Shown: positions 18,759-26,868 of the stretch, piece by piece
How the letters are laid out: each line of letters starts with the position of its first letter
How positions within the stretch are numbered: position 1 is the first letter of the stretch
Assembly: GCF_000185145.2 (NCBI RefSeq)
Contig: NZ_GL833118.1
Span: forward strand, 1 to 64,000
DNA length: 64,000 nt
Reading direction: 5' to 3'
DNA from: Hoylesella oralis ATCC 33269
Lineage (GTDB): Bacteria > Bacteroidota > Bacteroidia > Bacteroidales > Bacteroidaceae
Notes under the pieces: generated by a model
What the model was told of the DNA's origin: nothing
Seen by the model: the letters and a program-made list of their open reading frames with translations, nothing else
Databases searched by the model: none
Position numbers and translations under genes: made by a program

Positions 18759-18778
18759 AATAAATGTATGGGTAACGA
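18746..18778. repeat. GTTACC/GGTAAC inverted pair, possible recombinase site
   Basis: GTTACCATT at 18746-18754 and GGTAACGATT from 18771. A similar arrangement (GTTACCATT at 29419, then TAACGATT and GGTAAC at 29449) lies near the other end of IME1, and extra GTTACC copies occur near 29297 and 29397. This would suit arm-type integrase-binding sites, but it is only a pattern seen by eye. Confidence 0.35.
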
Positions 18779-18825
18779 TTTAGAAATGAGCAGAGTGCTT
18801 TAAGGTACATTGTTTTGAATAGCCA

Positions 18826-18886
18826 AAGAACGCTCACTTTTACCATTTGCAAAGATACACATTTGCGAGGGAAAGTGAGCGTTCTT
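18826..18886. repeat. 15-bp perfect inverted repeat after the relaxase gene
   Basis: AAGAACGCTCACTTT (18826-18840) and its exact complement at 18872-18886. It lies downstream of the leftward relaxase gene. There is no T-run, so it may be a rho-assisted end of the mob transcript or an element-end structure. Confidence 0.6.
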
Positions 18887-18958
18887 GCGTGATTTTCTTC
18901 CTGAAAAGTTTTGTCGAGACTGAATTACAACGATGAAAGAGAAAGGGGATTTTCGGTT

Positions 18959-20215
18959 TTACAGCCGTTGCGAGCGGTTACGATTGATAAGCTGTTTCCA
19001 TTTCTGTTCGCACCAATCGGTAATGGGAAGCCCGTTGATAGTTAGAAGTGGTCGCTTCTTCTCATCCTTGATGATACGGATTTCGCTGTCCTCTTCCGTA
19101 AACTCTCTCTTGTACAGCCCCGAATAGGCTTTAGCCGTACCTCGCTGGGGAGTCTCCGTGCGATACATCTCCGCTATTCTGTCGTCAGAGAAATCCATCT
19201 TTCGGAGCATCAGACGAATGTTCAGCAATTGATAGAAGCCATTGAAAAAACGTTTTATCCAATTCCGCTCTTCCTCATAAACCTGCACGGTTTCTTTCAA
19301 TTCGGCAATGGCTCTGTCCCTTCCCTTGACTGTGTCCTGCAAGAGAACGACTTCCTTTCGGATTTCATTCTTCTCCTTTTCCGAAAGATACCGCTGTCGT
19401 TCGGCTTCCTGTTCCAAGTCTGCAATACGCTTCTCTGCCTTGTCGAGTTCGGAGTTGCCAAAGAGGGAGTACAGCGTACCTTTCATTCGGAGCTTACCTG
19501 CCTGCTTCTCCAATTCCTTTATCTTGGCTGTGAGTTCTGCTTCTTGGACTTTCTTCTCCTTCGTGGATTTGAGGATTTCCTTGTAATACTCCATCGTGGT
19601 ACGGTGCTTGGCTACCGAGCCGTGTACACCCCGTTCCAACCCGAATCGTTGCATCCGCTTGGCATAGTCCGTCTGGTACTGCTCCAGTTTCTTGGGCGTA
19701 AGCACATCATCGGCACAAAGCCGTACCTTGTTCTTCTTCGTCTTGTATTTCCGCTTACCGTTTTCGGCTTCCTCTTTGGCTTTCCTTCTTTCACCCGTGA
19801 CAATCGGAACGACCGTGGCGTGAATATGGGGCGTTTCCTCATCTGCGTGCAGCGTGGCAGCGACCACGTTATCTGCTCCGAAAGTGTCACGAAGCCAACT
19901 CATCGATTCATCGCACCACTCGTACAGGCGTCCTTCCTGCTCTATTCGAGCCATGTCCTCCGGTGAACTCGACAGGATAAAGCGCAGGGCTTTGACTTGG
20001 TTCTTCGCAACCTTTCGGTAGATACCGGCCGTGGCGATGCGATGTTCTATCGCTTCGCTACGATTGGTGACATTTGCAGGGAATTGCACCAATTCCCTGT
20101 TCAGATGTGTGCGAGAAGGATCGACGTTACTCGGGGTATATGTCCGCGCTATATGAGCGGTATTTCCCGAGTCGTTGCTTCTCGCCTTGTCTATATGTAA
20201 TACGGCGTAGCCCAT
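18959..20215 (-). CDS. MobV-type relaxase (Mob/Pre)
   Basis: 418 residues. N-terminal motif I (HIARTYTPSNVDPSRTHLN, residues 21-39) and the metal-binding motif HADEETPHIH (123-132) are those of the MobV/Pre family. The C-terminal half is a long coiled coil (about 215-310) rich in Glu/Lys. It would nick oriT and pilot the strand during transfer by a helper conjugation apparatus. The start ATG is adjacent to hairpins that I take as oriT. Primase and VapE genes follow upstream on the same strand. Confidence 0.93.
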   Translation of the reverse strand: MGYAVLHIDKARSNDSGNTAHIARTYTPSNVDPSRTHLNRELVQFPANVTNRSEAIEHRIATAGIYRKVAKNQVKALRFILSSSPEDMARIEQEGRLYEWCDESMSWLRDTFGADNVVAATLHADEETPHIHATVVPIVTGERRKAKEEAENGKRKYKTKKNKVRLCADDVLTPKKLEQYQTDYAKRMQRFGLERGVHGSVAKHRTTMEYYKEILKSTKEKKVQEAELTAKIKELEKQAGKLRMKGTLYSLFGNSELDKAEKRIADLEQEAERQRYLSEKEKNEIRKEVVLLQDTVKGRDRAIAELKETVQVYEEERNWIKRFFNGFYQLLNIRLMLRKMDFSDDRIAEMYRTETPQRGTAKAYSGLYKREFTEEDSEIRIIKDEKKRPLLTINGLPITDWCEQKWKQLINRNRSQRL

Positions 20216-20235
20216 AAGATGAATATTGCTTTAAG

Positions 20236-20330
20236 GGGTATCCAAAGGGGCGAAGTCCCTTGGCTCAGGAGGGTATTTTTAGCGACAACGAAGTGCAGCG
20301 TGAAGAAAATACCCTAATGAGCTATGGCAT
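20236..20330. other. candidate oriT of IME1
   Basis: Directly upstream of the MobV start, where MobV oriT sites usually lie. It contains CCAAAGGGG...TCCCTTGG near 20236-20258 and an inverted pair GGGTATTTT / AAAATACCC around 20271-20316. An overlapping 67-codon minus-strand frame (20279-20482, containing AGIHRMQRNKKEVRAGRSG) resembles a short ORF often annotated beside mob genes in Bacteroides. I cannot decide whether it is translated. The remaining bases to 20546 show nothing else. Confidence 0.45.
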
Positions 20331-20546
20331 TTCTTGAAATGTCCGCTCCGTCCTGCTCGTACTTCTTTCTTGTTACGTTGCATTCTGTGAATGCCTGCAC
20401 GCTTTGTTTCTAAGTTTGGCTCTGCAAACTTGCTGTTCTGAGGAACTGCCGTAGCTATCGAAACCAAGCCGTTTATTCGCATACATTTTATTTCCTGAAT
20501 CTTTGAATACCTGATGGTAGGATAATGTTATTTGCTCTCTTTTGCC

Positions 20547-21488
20547 TTATCGTCTAAGTCCTCGTTTAGGAGGTGGCATCACCTGCTTTAGTTCTGTTCT
20601 TTGGGCAACGTGATAGTCGTTGAGGTCTTTGTAACGGGCATAGTGCCGACTCATATCCTCCACACTGATGCCTGCCGATTGTAAAGATTTGAGGGCTTGT
20701 CGTCCAGCTTGGTCGTTGTCAAGGAAAGCTCGAACAGAGTCGATGCCGTTCTCGTGGAGATAGGCGATGGCTCGTGGAAGATTGCTGACGGAGTTCAGTA
20801 CAAGGCAAGGTGCAGTTTCTTTCCCTTTCATCGTGAGATAGGAAAGGAAGTCCATACCCCCCTCAAAGATACAGAGAGGAGCGTTGCTCGCTTCTCCTGC
20901 AATCAGAGAAATATCCTTTGGAGCTATTGTGCCCTTGAATGTCTTGTCGTCTCGGAGTTCATATCCTCCTGCACGGTTGGCAAAGCCGATGGCAGAATAC
21001 TCTCGTCCTCCTACTTCGTAGCGAATATGGCGGAGATAAGGGCTTGCCACGGCAAGGTCTATCTTGCGCACCTCTTGGAGATAGTTCTGCAAGTGCAGGG
21101 GCAATGCTTCGCTGATGAAGAGAATACGCCTTGCATTACTTGGTTGCTGTTCATCTCTTATCTGCTTCATGTGAGTTTCACAATGAAAGGGAGAGGGTGC
21201 GAGGGGTGTTGCTTTCCCTTCGGCAAGATGCGCCATTGCTTCGTAGGCACTGCTTCCTTGCATCTGCATCACAAGGTCGATGATGCTTCCACCTTGGTTT
21301 GTCCCATAGTCGTGCCACAGGTTTTGCCGAAAGTCCACTTTCAGGCTGGCGTTGGGGTCTTCTCGGTAGGGAGCGTGATAGAGGGCGTAGCCGTTGTAAC
21401 GCTTCGCAGGCTCGATGCCACAAGCGTGCAGGTAGTCGGCTATCGGTATCGCTTTGATGTGTTGTAGGTTGTAATATTCGTTGTTCAT
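20547..21488 (-). CDS. CHC2/Toprim primase of IME1
   Basis: 313 residues. The N-terminal part (HACGIEPAKRYNGYALYHAP, then REDPNASLKVDF and LWHDYGTNQGGSIIDLVMQM) follows the DnaG zinc-domain layout, but most zinc-ligand cysteines are absent, as in other Bacteroides element primases. The Toprim domain is shown by LCIFEGGMDFLSYL near residue 210 and FLDNDQAGRQAL near residue 260. It would prime replication of the excised element. A close relative lies at 62182-63072. Confidence 0.87.
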   Translation of the reverse strand: MNNEYYNLQHIKAIPIADYLHACGIEPAKRYNGYALYHAPYREDPNASLKVDFRQNLWHDYGTNQGGSIIDLVMQMQGSSAYEAMAHLAEGKATPLAPSPFHCETHMKQIRDEQQPSNARRILFISEALPLHLQNYLQEVRKIDLAVASPYLRHIRYEVGGREYSAIGFANRAGGYELRDDKTFKGTIAPKDISLIAGEASNAPLCIFEGGMDFLSYLTMKGKETAPCLVLNSVSNLPRAIAYLHENGIDSVRAFLDNDQAGRQALKSLQSAGISVEDMSRHYARYKDLNDYHVAQRTELKQVMPPPKRGLRR

Positions 21489-21577
21489 TGCTGTTATTGT
21501 TGGATTTGGGTTATTTATTTGTTCGTTATCTCATTGTTCGCTCTGTTTTCTCTTTTTGGAATTTTCCTCTTTTTATC

Positions 21578-21796
21578 TTACTACTCTTCTACATTCAGAT
21601 AAGAGATTGACAGTGAAAGAGAAAAGTGTAACACTTCGTTCGGTTTTATCCTTCTACACCTCCTGTCTACACCTTTTCTCATTCCTTCTGCTGTAGAAGC
21701 GTAGAAAGATGGTAGTAAGCCGTGTCGCAAGATGGATACCTCCCGCAATCCTTTCTCTTTCACTGTATTATCCTTAGTTGTAGTAACGTAGTAAGG
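21578..21796. other. candidate replication origin of IME1 (iterons and inverted repeat)
   Basis: Gene-free stretch 21489-21852 between the primase and VapE genes. A perfect 15-bp inverted repeat (ACAGTGAAAGAGAAA at 21610-21624, complement at 21752-21766) brackets about 130 bases. GTAGTAA-type motifs occur at 21578-21584 (inverted), 21712-21718 and twice at 21780-21796. IME2 has the same layout at the same place. That supports an origin read by the neighbouring primase and ATPase. Confidence 0.5.
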
Positions 21797-21852
21797 AGAA
21801 TAGGAAAGAAAAGAGAAAGAAGTATTGCAAAGGAGGTGATAACAACAGGGTG

Positions 21853-23040
21853 CTATGGCGGTTGCTCGGGGTAAATCTTACGGACGGCATAGACATATAC
21901 GGGATTGCCGTTTATCCTGCGACACTCTCTCGTATAACCGGCCTTTCGCAAGGCTTCCCCCATCCGCTTGGCGGAGAGGGATTGTCGGGTATAGCAGGAG
22001 AGGTAACCCACTATCTCCGAATTGGTCATATAGAAGCGTTTCGTTGCCGTCTCCACTTCCGTGGGAAAGGTAAAATAGCGAAGCAATAATTCCATCTCTG
22101 TCGTATAGACTTGGAAGGCTTCGCTGTTTCTATGCAATTCAATAATTTCTTCATCATTGAACCAATAGCGAAACCCTTCATTCAATCGTGTCTTGGCTTC
22201 GCTGTAAACGGCATCCATCGGAATGCTCTTGGCTCTGTCTATCTCTATCTCCAGCACCTCAAAAGGCAGGAATCGTCTGCTTCCTGTCGGGTCGGTGAGG
22301 AAATCGTTGCCATTGACCGAAGCCACGAAGCTCGCCAAGTGCGGTCGCTCTTCGATGTGCTTTTCATAAGGCATACGATACTTTACCTGTGGACAGGTAA
22401 TGAGGTTCTTCAGTTCGTTCTCGTCCCGCTTGTTGAGGGCTTTGAGTTGGTCGTCAATGTTGATGATGAGGTTTTGCCCGATAAGGCTCAGCACGTCCTT
22501 TTCCTGCGGGTAAATCTTTCCCGTATAGCGGTAATCGGATAGAGCTGGTGGACAGAGCAAATCAAGGAACGTGGTTTTGAACTTGCCCTGCTCTCCTGTC
22601 AGCACAAGGCAGGTGTGATTGCGACACTGCTTGTCGTCCATTGCATTGGCGACCACTGCCACCAGCCACTTGGTGAGGTATTCTTTCCATTTCTCGGGAT
22701 TGGTTACGCTCACGCAGTCGGCAAGGGCGGTGATAGCCGTATTCCCTTTCGTCAGCGGTAACGCTTGGAAATAGGCTTGTACGGGATTGACACGTGGGGA
22801 GAAATCGCTTTCAATGATGCTGTACAGGTTCTCGGGTGAGGTCTGTACATCGGCTTCCTTGTCCAATGCTCGTTTGAGGGTATTGATGCGGTAGCGGTCT
22901 ATGGCTGTATAATCACCCGTTCCTCGTGGACAGTACTCCGCTCGGTGCAACACGGTGTTGTACCGAAACTCATAGCGAGCCGAAAGAAATTCTTCTATTT
23001 GAGCGTTCTTGGAGGGGTTGTCCTTCTCTTCTTTTTTCAT
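21853..23040 (-). CDS. VapE/VirE-like P-loop ATPase
   Basis: 395 residues. It has the Walker A-like motif GEQGKFKT (149-156) and a Walker B-like IINIDD near residue 195, then NGNDFLTDPTGSRRFLPFEV typical of the virulence-associated E/superfamily 3-like helicase domain. The C-terminus (MTNSEIVGYLSCYTRQSLSAKRM) looks like a winged helix. With the downstream primase it probably forms the element's replication pair. Its homologue at the right edge of the window (63291 onward) is clearly similar over the whole shared length. Confidence 0.82.
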   Translation of the reverse strand: MKKEEKDNPSKNAQIEEFLSARYEFRYNTVLHRAEYCPRGTGDYTAIDRYRINTLKRALDKEADVQTSPENLYSIIESDFSPRVNPVQAYFQALPLTKGNTAITALADCVSVTNPEKWKEYLTKWLVAVVANAMDDKQCRNHTCLVLTGEQGKFKTTFLDLLCPPALSDYRYTGKIYPQEKDVLSLIGQNLIINIDDQLKALNKRDENELKNLITCPQVKYRMPYEKHIEERPHLASFVASVNGNDFLTDPTGSRRFLPFEVLEIEIDRAKSIPMDAVYSEAKTRLNEGFRYWFNDEEIIELHRNSEAFQVYTTEMELLLRYFTFPTEVETATKRFYMTNSEIVGYLSCYTRQSLSAKRMGEALRKAGYTRECRRINGNPVYVYAVRKIYPEQPP

Positions 23041-23519
23041 TGTTCGTACTTCTTCTATTTGCTTGGTTTTGAACTTTCATCCGAAAAAGGATGCTAAAAC
23101 CAAATTAGAGAGCCGACTCCATACCGCCAAGGTTTGCGAGTTTGTTGCTTCGAGATACACAAGAATGCTCCGAAAACAGGAGCGAAAAACAGGAGCTGTC
23201 AGAACTAAAAGGCTCAAAAAGAGAGAACAGAGAGGATAATGGCTCTATAAGCGACTTCGTCGGATTGCTACCGTCTGCATCCTTTTTCTTTGGGGAGAGA
23301 AGGGGCGTGTGTATTCATTGTTAATGAGAGCCATTTTATACCGTATCAAAGCCACAAGTACGCACTTAGAAAAAGTGGGTGGAATAGGTGTTTTACGCTT
23401 GTACATTTGCCTGTGATTTCCTTGTGTTTCCTTTGATTTCATCAGGTCTGGAAACAAGGATTTTGCCTGCGTATATTTGCACCAAACGAAGTAGAAATAA
23501 CAATTAAAACGATATTGAT
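23041..23519. promoter_or_regulatory. divergent regulatory region of IME1
   Basis: 479 bases without a gene, between the leftward VapE gene and the rightward HTH genes. Two -7-like boxes on the plus strand, TACATTTG (23402-23409) and TATATTTG (23472-23479), both followed by C, lie upstream of the HTH gene at 23520. Neither has a clean TTG 20 bases upstream. A short direct repeat AAACAGGAGC occurs twice near 23175-23195. Minus-strand frames here are not convincing. Confidence 0.4.
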
Positions 23520-23798
23520 ATGAGATTTACAGCCATTGACACCTCCGCTTGGGAGGAACTGAAAGAGAGCATTGTAGAACTCACCGACTGTTTCAACGAG
23601 TACTTTGCTCCACCTGCTGAATTACCTGACCTGTTACACAACGGAGATGTGTGTCGAATACTGAACATCAGCAAACGGACACTGCAACATTACCGAGATA
23701 CATCGGTGTTGCCCTTTATCCAAATCGGGCATAAGTGCTATTACAAACGTGAGGACGTGGAAGCTCTCCTTGCAAAGTCTAATCCTCATAAAAACTAA
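23520..23798 (+). CDS. small helix-turn-helix protein (excisionase-type)
   Basis: 92 residues. Residues 40-88 (GDVCRILNISKRTLQHYRDT, then IQIGHKCYYKREDVEALL) form a MerR/excisionase-like winged helix with the usual KRTLQHYR recognition helix. The N-terminus is an amphipathic helix. Such proteins direct excision or regulate mobilization genes in Bacteroides elements. A second gene of the same type follows 6 bases after its stop, so they are one operon. Confidence 0.85.
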   Translation: MRFTAIDTSAWEELKESIVELTDCFNEYFAPPAELPDLLHNGDVCRILNISKRTLQHYRDTSVLPFIQIGHKCYYKREDVEALLAKSNPHKN

Positions 23799-23804
23799 AC
23801 GACT

Positions 23805-24107
23805 ATGGAATACGAAACAATCAACAAGGAAACGCCCGAGATGAAACAACTCATTTCGAGCATTCAAGAAGTGAGCAAACGTATGCGAGAGATTGCCCAA
23901 ACGCATCGTCCGCTCTTCGGGGGCGAAATCTACCTCACGGGACGAGAGGTTTGTGAACATCTTTTCGTCAGCCCTCGCACCTTGCAGGACTATCGGGACA
24001 AGGGGATTATACCCTATACCCAAATAGCAGGCAAGATACTCTACCGTCTCTCTGACATCAACCGTCTGCTGCAAGAAAACTACATAAACAGAAGCCTGTA
24101 TCGATGA
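23805..24107 (+). CDS. second small helix-turn-helix protein (excisionase-type)
   Basis: 100 residues, related to its neighbour but distinct. It has a coiled N-terminal helix (ISSIQEVSKRMREIAQ) and then LTGREVCEHLFVSPRTLQDY and IPYTQIAGKILYRLSDINRL, an excisionase-like winged helix. A pair of such genes near tandem integrases is usual in NBU/CTn relatives. It ends within a terminator hairpin. Confidence 0.84.
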   Translation: MEYETINKETPEMKQLISSIQEVSKRMREIAQTHRPLFGGEIYLTGREVCEHLFVSPRTLQDYRDKGIIPYTQIAGKILYRLSDINRLLQENYINRSLYR

Positions 24108-24125
24108 CGGTACAGGCTTTCTTTT
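24093..24125 (+). terminator. terminator overlapping the end of the HTH operon
   Basis: AGCCTGTA (24093-24100) / TACAGGCT (24111-24118) followed by TTCTTTTC. The stop codon of the HTH gene (24105-24107) lies in the loop, so a terminating ribosome would cover the left arm. Confidence 0.8.
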
Positions 24126-24179
24126 CTCTTATTGCTCCATAATAATATCCAATCGTATGTGTTAAATGCTCAAATTTCC

Positions 24180-24210
24180 TTGTTGGAATTTATAAAAACA
24201 GATACCTTTG
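24180..24210 (+). promoter_or_regulatory. promoter of the IME1 cargo operon
   Basis: TTG at 24180-24182, 20-base spacer, TACCTTTG at 24203-24210: a perfect Bacteroidetes-type promoter 49 bases before the acetyltransferase start. Confidence 0.75.
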
Positions 24211-24258
24211 TTGTAGAGCATATTACGTGTATAAAATCATCTATATCATACCAATAAC

Positions 24259-24753
24259 ATGGAAATAAATTTTGAAGCAGTAAATATGAAACTGCAAGAA
24301 AAGAAAACCTTAGAAGAGCAAGAGAGAAAGCTCCTTCTACAGTTATGGAATGATGAGTATCCTATTATCATATCGCATAGTTCGTTGCAGAGTTTTAATC
24401 GTTACTTAGATAGTTTAGAAAATGTCGTGCACTATTTATTGATGGACTTGTCGCACAATGATATAATCAAAGGCTGGGCTTTTACATTTGATAGAGACAA
24501 TCTTCGTTGGTTTGCTATTATACTATCTCCGACTATTCAAAAAAAAGGAATTGGACGTGCAATGCTGAAAGTCCTTATGACTAAGGAGAAATCATTAAAT
24601 GCTTGGGTTATTGACCATGATAGGTATATGAAATCTAATGGGCAACCATATTTGTCGCCTTTGCCATTTTACTTAAAACTAGGATGTGAAGTATCAAAGA
24701 AAGAAGCATCAAAATCTGGAAACCTTTCCGTTGTCAGGATAAACTTTGAGTAG
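24259..24753 (+). CDS. GNAT family N-acetyltransferase
   Basis: 164 residues. The acetyl-CoA-binding motif A is visible as LSPTIQKKGIGRAMLKVL near residue 95-112 (Q-x-x-G-x-G pattern), preceded by beta strands (KGWAFTFDRDNLRWFAIIL). The C-terminal PFYLKLGCEVSK is typical of motif B. Substrate cannot be predicted. It is the first cargo gene of IME1. Base composition is clearly more AT-rich than the mob genes around it, which suggests separate acquisition. Confidence 0.8.
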   Translation: MEINFEAVNMKLQEKKTLEEQERKLLLQLWNDEYPIIISHSSLQSFNRYLDSLENVVHYLLMDLSHNDIIKGWAFTFDRDNLRWFAIILSPTIQKKGIGRAMLKVLMTKEKSLNAWVIDHDRYMKSNGQPYLSPLPFYLKLGCEVSKKEASKSGNLSVVRINFE

Positions 24754-24857
24754 TATTATTAGGGAAATCCCAAAAGTTATCCGCTGAATTATTACTCATA
24801 TTTCTATTGGTTGACCACTGTAATAAAGATTCAATCGCCTTTTTAAGCACATTAACA

Positions 24858-25475
24858 ATGAAAAGTATAAGCAATATCCTTAATCATATTCTGCAAATTG
24901 AAAATGGTTTTAAGCACATCAATGATGGAGCTTCAGAAATAATGGAAATATATTCAAAAGAGCAATGTTTTGAACTTGCCCTCGAATTGTTCAAGCACGA
25001 AGCCTATCAAGCCCGAATGTTGGCAACATCTATATTGGGCAGATTGGCTGCAACGAATAATGATACACTTTGTTTTCTGAAAGAACAAGTAAGTACTGAT
25101 AAAAATTGGCGCGTGCAGGAAATGCTTGCAAAGGCTTTCGATGAAGTTTGCAAACACAGAGGGTATGAAGTTTCTTTACCTCTCATAGAAGAATGGCTGA
25201 ATGATAATAATCCGAATGTTATCCGTGCCGTAACGGAGGGATTGAGAATTTGGACAAGTCGCCCGTTCTTCAAAGAAAACCCATCAGTGACTATTGCTCT
25301 CATAGCTAAGCATAAGGAATCCGAAAGCGAATATCTTCGGAAATCCATTGGAAACGCTTTAAGGGATATAAGCAAGAAACACGCAGAATTGATACGGCAG
25401 GAAGTGCAACAATGGGATTTGTCCAATCCACGAATCCTGTTCACCTACAAACTTGCAGCTAAGTTGCTAAAATAG
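24858..25475 (+). CDS. AlkD-like HEAT-repeat protein (DNA alkylation repair family)
   Basis: 205 residues from the internal ATG at 24858; the frame opens upstream at 24807, but the family begins near MKSISNILNHI. Its helical repeats (QARMLATSILGRLAATN, NWRVQEMLAKAFDEVC, NPNVIRAVTEGLRIWTSRP) and the C-terminal YLRKSIGNALRDISKKH resemble AlkD-type DNA glycosylases, which remove bulky N3/N7-alkyl purines without base flipping. Activity is not proven. It lies between a GNAT gene and a second HEAT protein in the cargo. Confidence 0.7.
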   Translation: MKSISNILNHILQIENGFKHINDGASEIMEIYSKEQCFELALELFKHEAYQARMLATSILGRLAATNNDTLCFLKEQVSTDKNWRVQEMLAKAFDEVCKHRGYEVSLPLIEEWLNDNNPNVIRAVTEGLRIWTSRPFFKENPSVTIALIAKHKESESEYLRKSIGNALRDISKKHAELIRQEVQQWDLSNPRILFTYKLAAKLLK

Positions 25476-25559
25476 ATATTACCATAGGAAATTGTACTAT
25501 TCATCCAAGGAGTATAATGACGAACAAATAATTTATAGATAAATCAAATATCGCTTGTT

Positions 25560-26198
25560 ATGGATAAACCGACAAATGCCGAAAAAGAATTTCTGGATAA
25601 GTTGAAATTGCTGACAAAGAGTAAAGAGAAATGGGAGGTTGCGATAGATGATGTAGCAAAAGGACTTTCAGAAAAATATTCATCTGCTGTAACAGCAAAA
25701 GTTTTGTGGCTTCTTGGCGAAATGGGGTTGAAATATCCTTTACGAGTGCAAGAATACATTGGCAAAATTGCCAACTATTTGGAAAACAACAACCCCAAAC
25801 TACGGGAACGAGCAGTAAATGCAATAGGACGGATAGGTAGGGCAGATAAGAATTTAGTTCTTCCCTATTTAGACAAATTGATGAAAATGGTAGAAGATGA
25901 AGCCGATAATGTAAGACTGTCATTTATTTGGGCTTGTGAAAATATTGCAATGAATGCTCCAGAGTTGTTCTGTGAAAATCTAAAGCTCTTTTACGAATTG
26001 ATGCAAGACAAGGCTGAAAGAGTGCGAATAGAGGCTCCTGAGATGTTTCGTGTTATGGGAAAGAGAAAACCTAAAGTAGTAGAGCCTTATTTGAATAAAT
26101 TGCAATGGTTTGCTGATAATGACCAACATCCTGTCGTCCGTATTCATAGTGCGGGAGCAATTCGCATCACAGAGAAAGCATTGCAGGACTGTGTGTGA
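25560..26198 (+). CDS. HEAT-repeat protein, possibly AlkD-related
   Basis: 212 residues made almost entirely of paired helices: VTAKVLWLLGEMGLKYPLRV, NPKLRERAVNAIGRIGRAD, ADNVRLSFIWACENIAMNA, RVRIEAPEMFRVMGKRKP and HPVVRIHSAGAI. These are about five HEAT units. It has no membrane segment or signal peptide. It may bind DNA or protein; no catalytic residues can be named. It is probably co-transcribed with the AlkD-like gene 84 bases upstream and shares its AT-rich composition. Confidence 0.65.
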   Translation: MDKPTNAEKEFLDKLKLLTKSKEKWEVAIDDVAKGLSEKYSSAVTAKVLWLLGEMGLKYPLRVQEYIGKIANYLENNNPKLRERAVNAIGRIGRADKNLVLPYLDKLMKMVEDEADNVRLSFIWACENIAMNAPELFCENLKLFYELMQDKAERVRIEAPEMFRVMGKRKPKVVEPYLNKLQWFADNDQHPVVRIHSAGAIRITEKALQDCV

Positions 26199-26252
26199 TT
26201 ATAACTTTTCATCCGAACTGTTATTAAACCAATATGGAATAATGGATGAGTT

Positions 26253-26783
26253 ATGACGAAATTAGAATTGATAATGATACTTCTCCCAATTGTATTCATG
26301 ATTCACGAATACGAGGAGATTATTATGTTCAAGTATTGGCTTGGCAATAATAGAAATGAATTAAAAAGGCGTTTCCCAAAATTCGAGCAGTTTCTTACAC
26401 ATAGAGGACATTTTGACTATTCTACAGCCACGTTTGCCGTTGGCACTGCTCACGAGTTTTTACTGATTGCTGCTATTTCTTTCTGTTCTCTATGGCTGGG
26501 GGCTTATCATTGGTGGTTCGCTGCATTTGCTGGATACTCCATCCATCTCATAGTCCATCTTGTACAATGGGCTATATACCGAAAATACATACCTGTTATC
26601 ATTACCACAATCTTGACATTGCCATATTGTGTCTATGCCTTTGTTGAATTTGCAAAGGCATCTATTTTATCTCCTTTGCAAATGTTATTATGGGCAGTAA
26701 TCGGTTTCATTCTTACTGTGCTTAGTTTGTTCTCTGCATTCCTCTTGATGAATAGGTTTCAAAAGTGGCTGAATAAACATTGA
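26253..26783 (+). CDS. HXXEE domain membrane protein
   Basis: 176 residues with the family motif HEYEE near residue 18, a second conserved TAHEF near residue 66, and HLIVHLVQW near residue 101. There are four or five hydrophobic segments, including the final WAVIGFILTVLSLFSAFLL. The conserved His/Glu residues suggest a metal site in the membrane. Function unknown. Last gene of the cargo, directly before a bidirectional terminator shared with the integrases. Confidence 0.8.
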   Translation: MTKLELIMILLPIVFMIHEYEEIIMFKYWLGNNRNELKRRFPKFEQFLTHRGHFDYSTATFAVGTAHEFLLIAAISFCSLWLGAYHWWFAAFAGYSIHLIVHLVQWAIYRKYIPVIITTILTLPYCVYAFVEFAKASILSPLQMLLWAVIGFILTVLSLFSAFLLMNRFQKWLNKH

Positions 26784-26804
26784 GTAAAGGTATCAACGAT
26801 AATT

Positions 26805-26860
26805 AAACAGAAAAAGAGTTTGCTACATTAGCCTGTGGCAAACTCTTTTCTGTTTAAGCC
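26805..26860. terminator. bidirectional terminator between cargo and integrases
   Basis: Long stem AAACAGAAAAAGAGTTTGC / GCAAACTCTTTTCTGTTT (26805-26823 with 26838-26855), one mismatch. A-rich on the left arm and T-rich on the right, so it can serve both the rightward cargo and the leftward integrase transcripts. Confidence 0.85.
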
Positions 26861-26868
26861 TACATAGT

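Noticed and set aside
23245..23457. 70-residue minus-strand frame in the IME1 regulatory region
   Set aside because: No domain, composition like the surrounding non-coding DNA, and it overlaps the promoters of the HTH operon.
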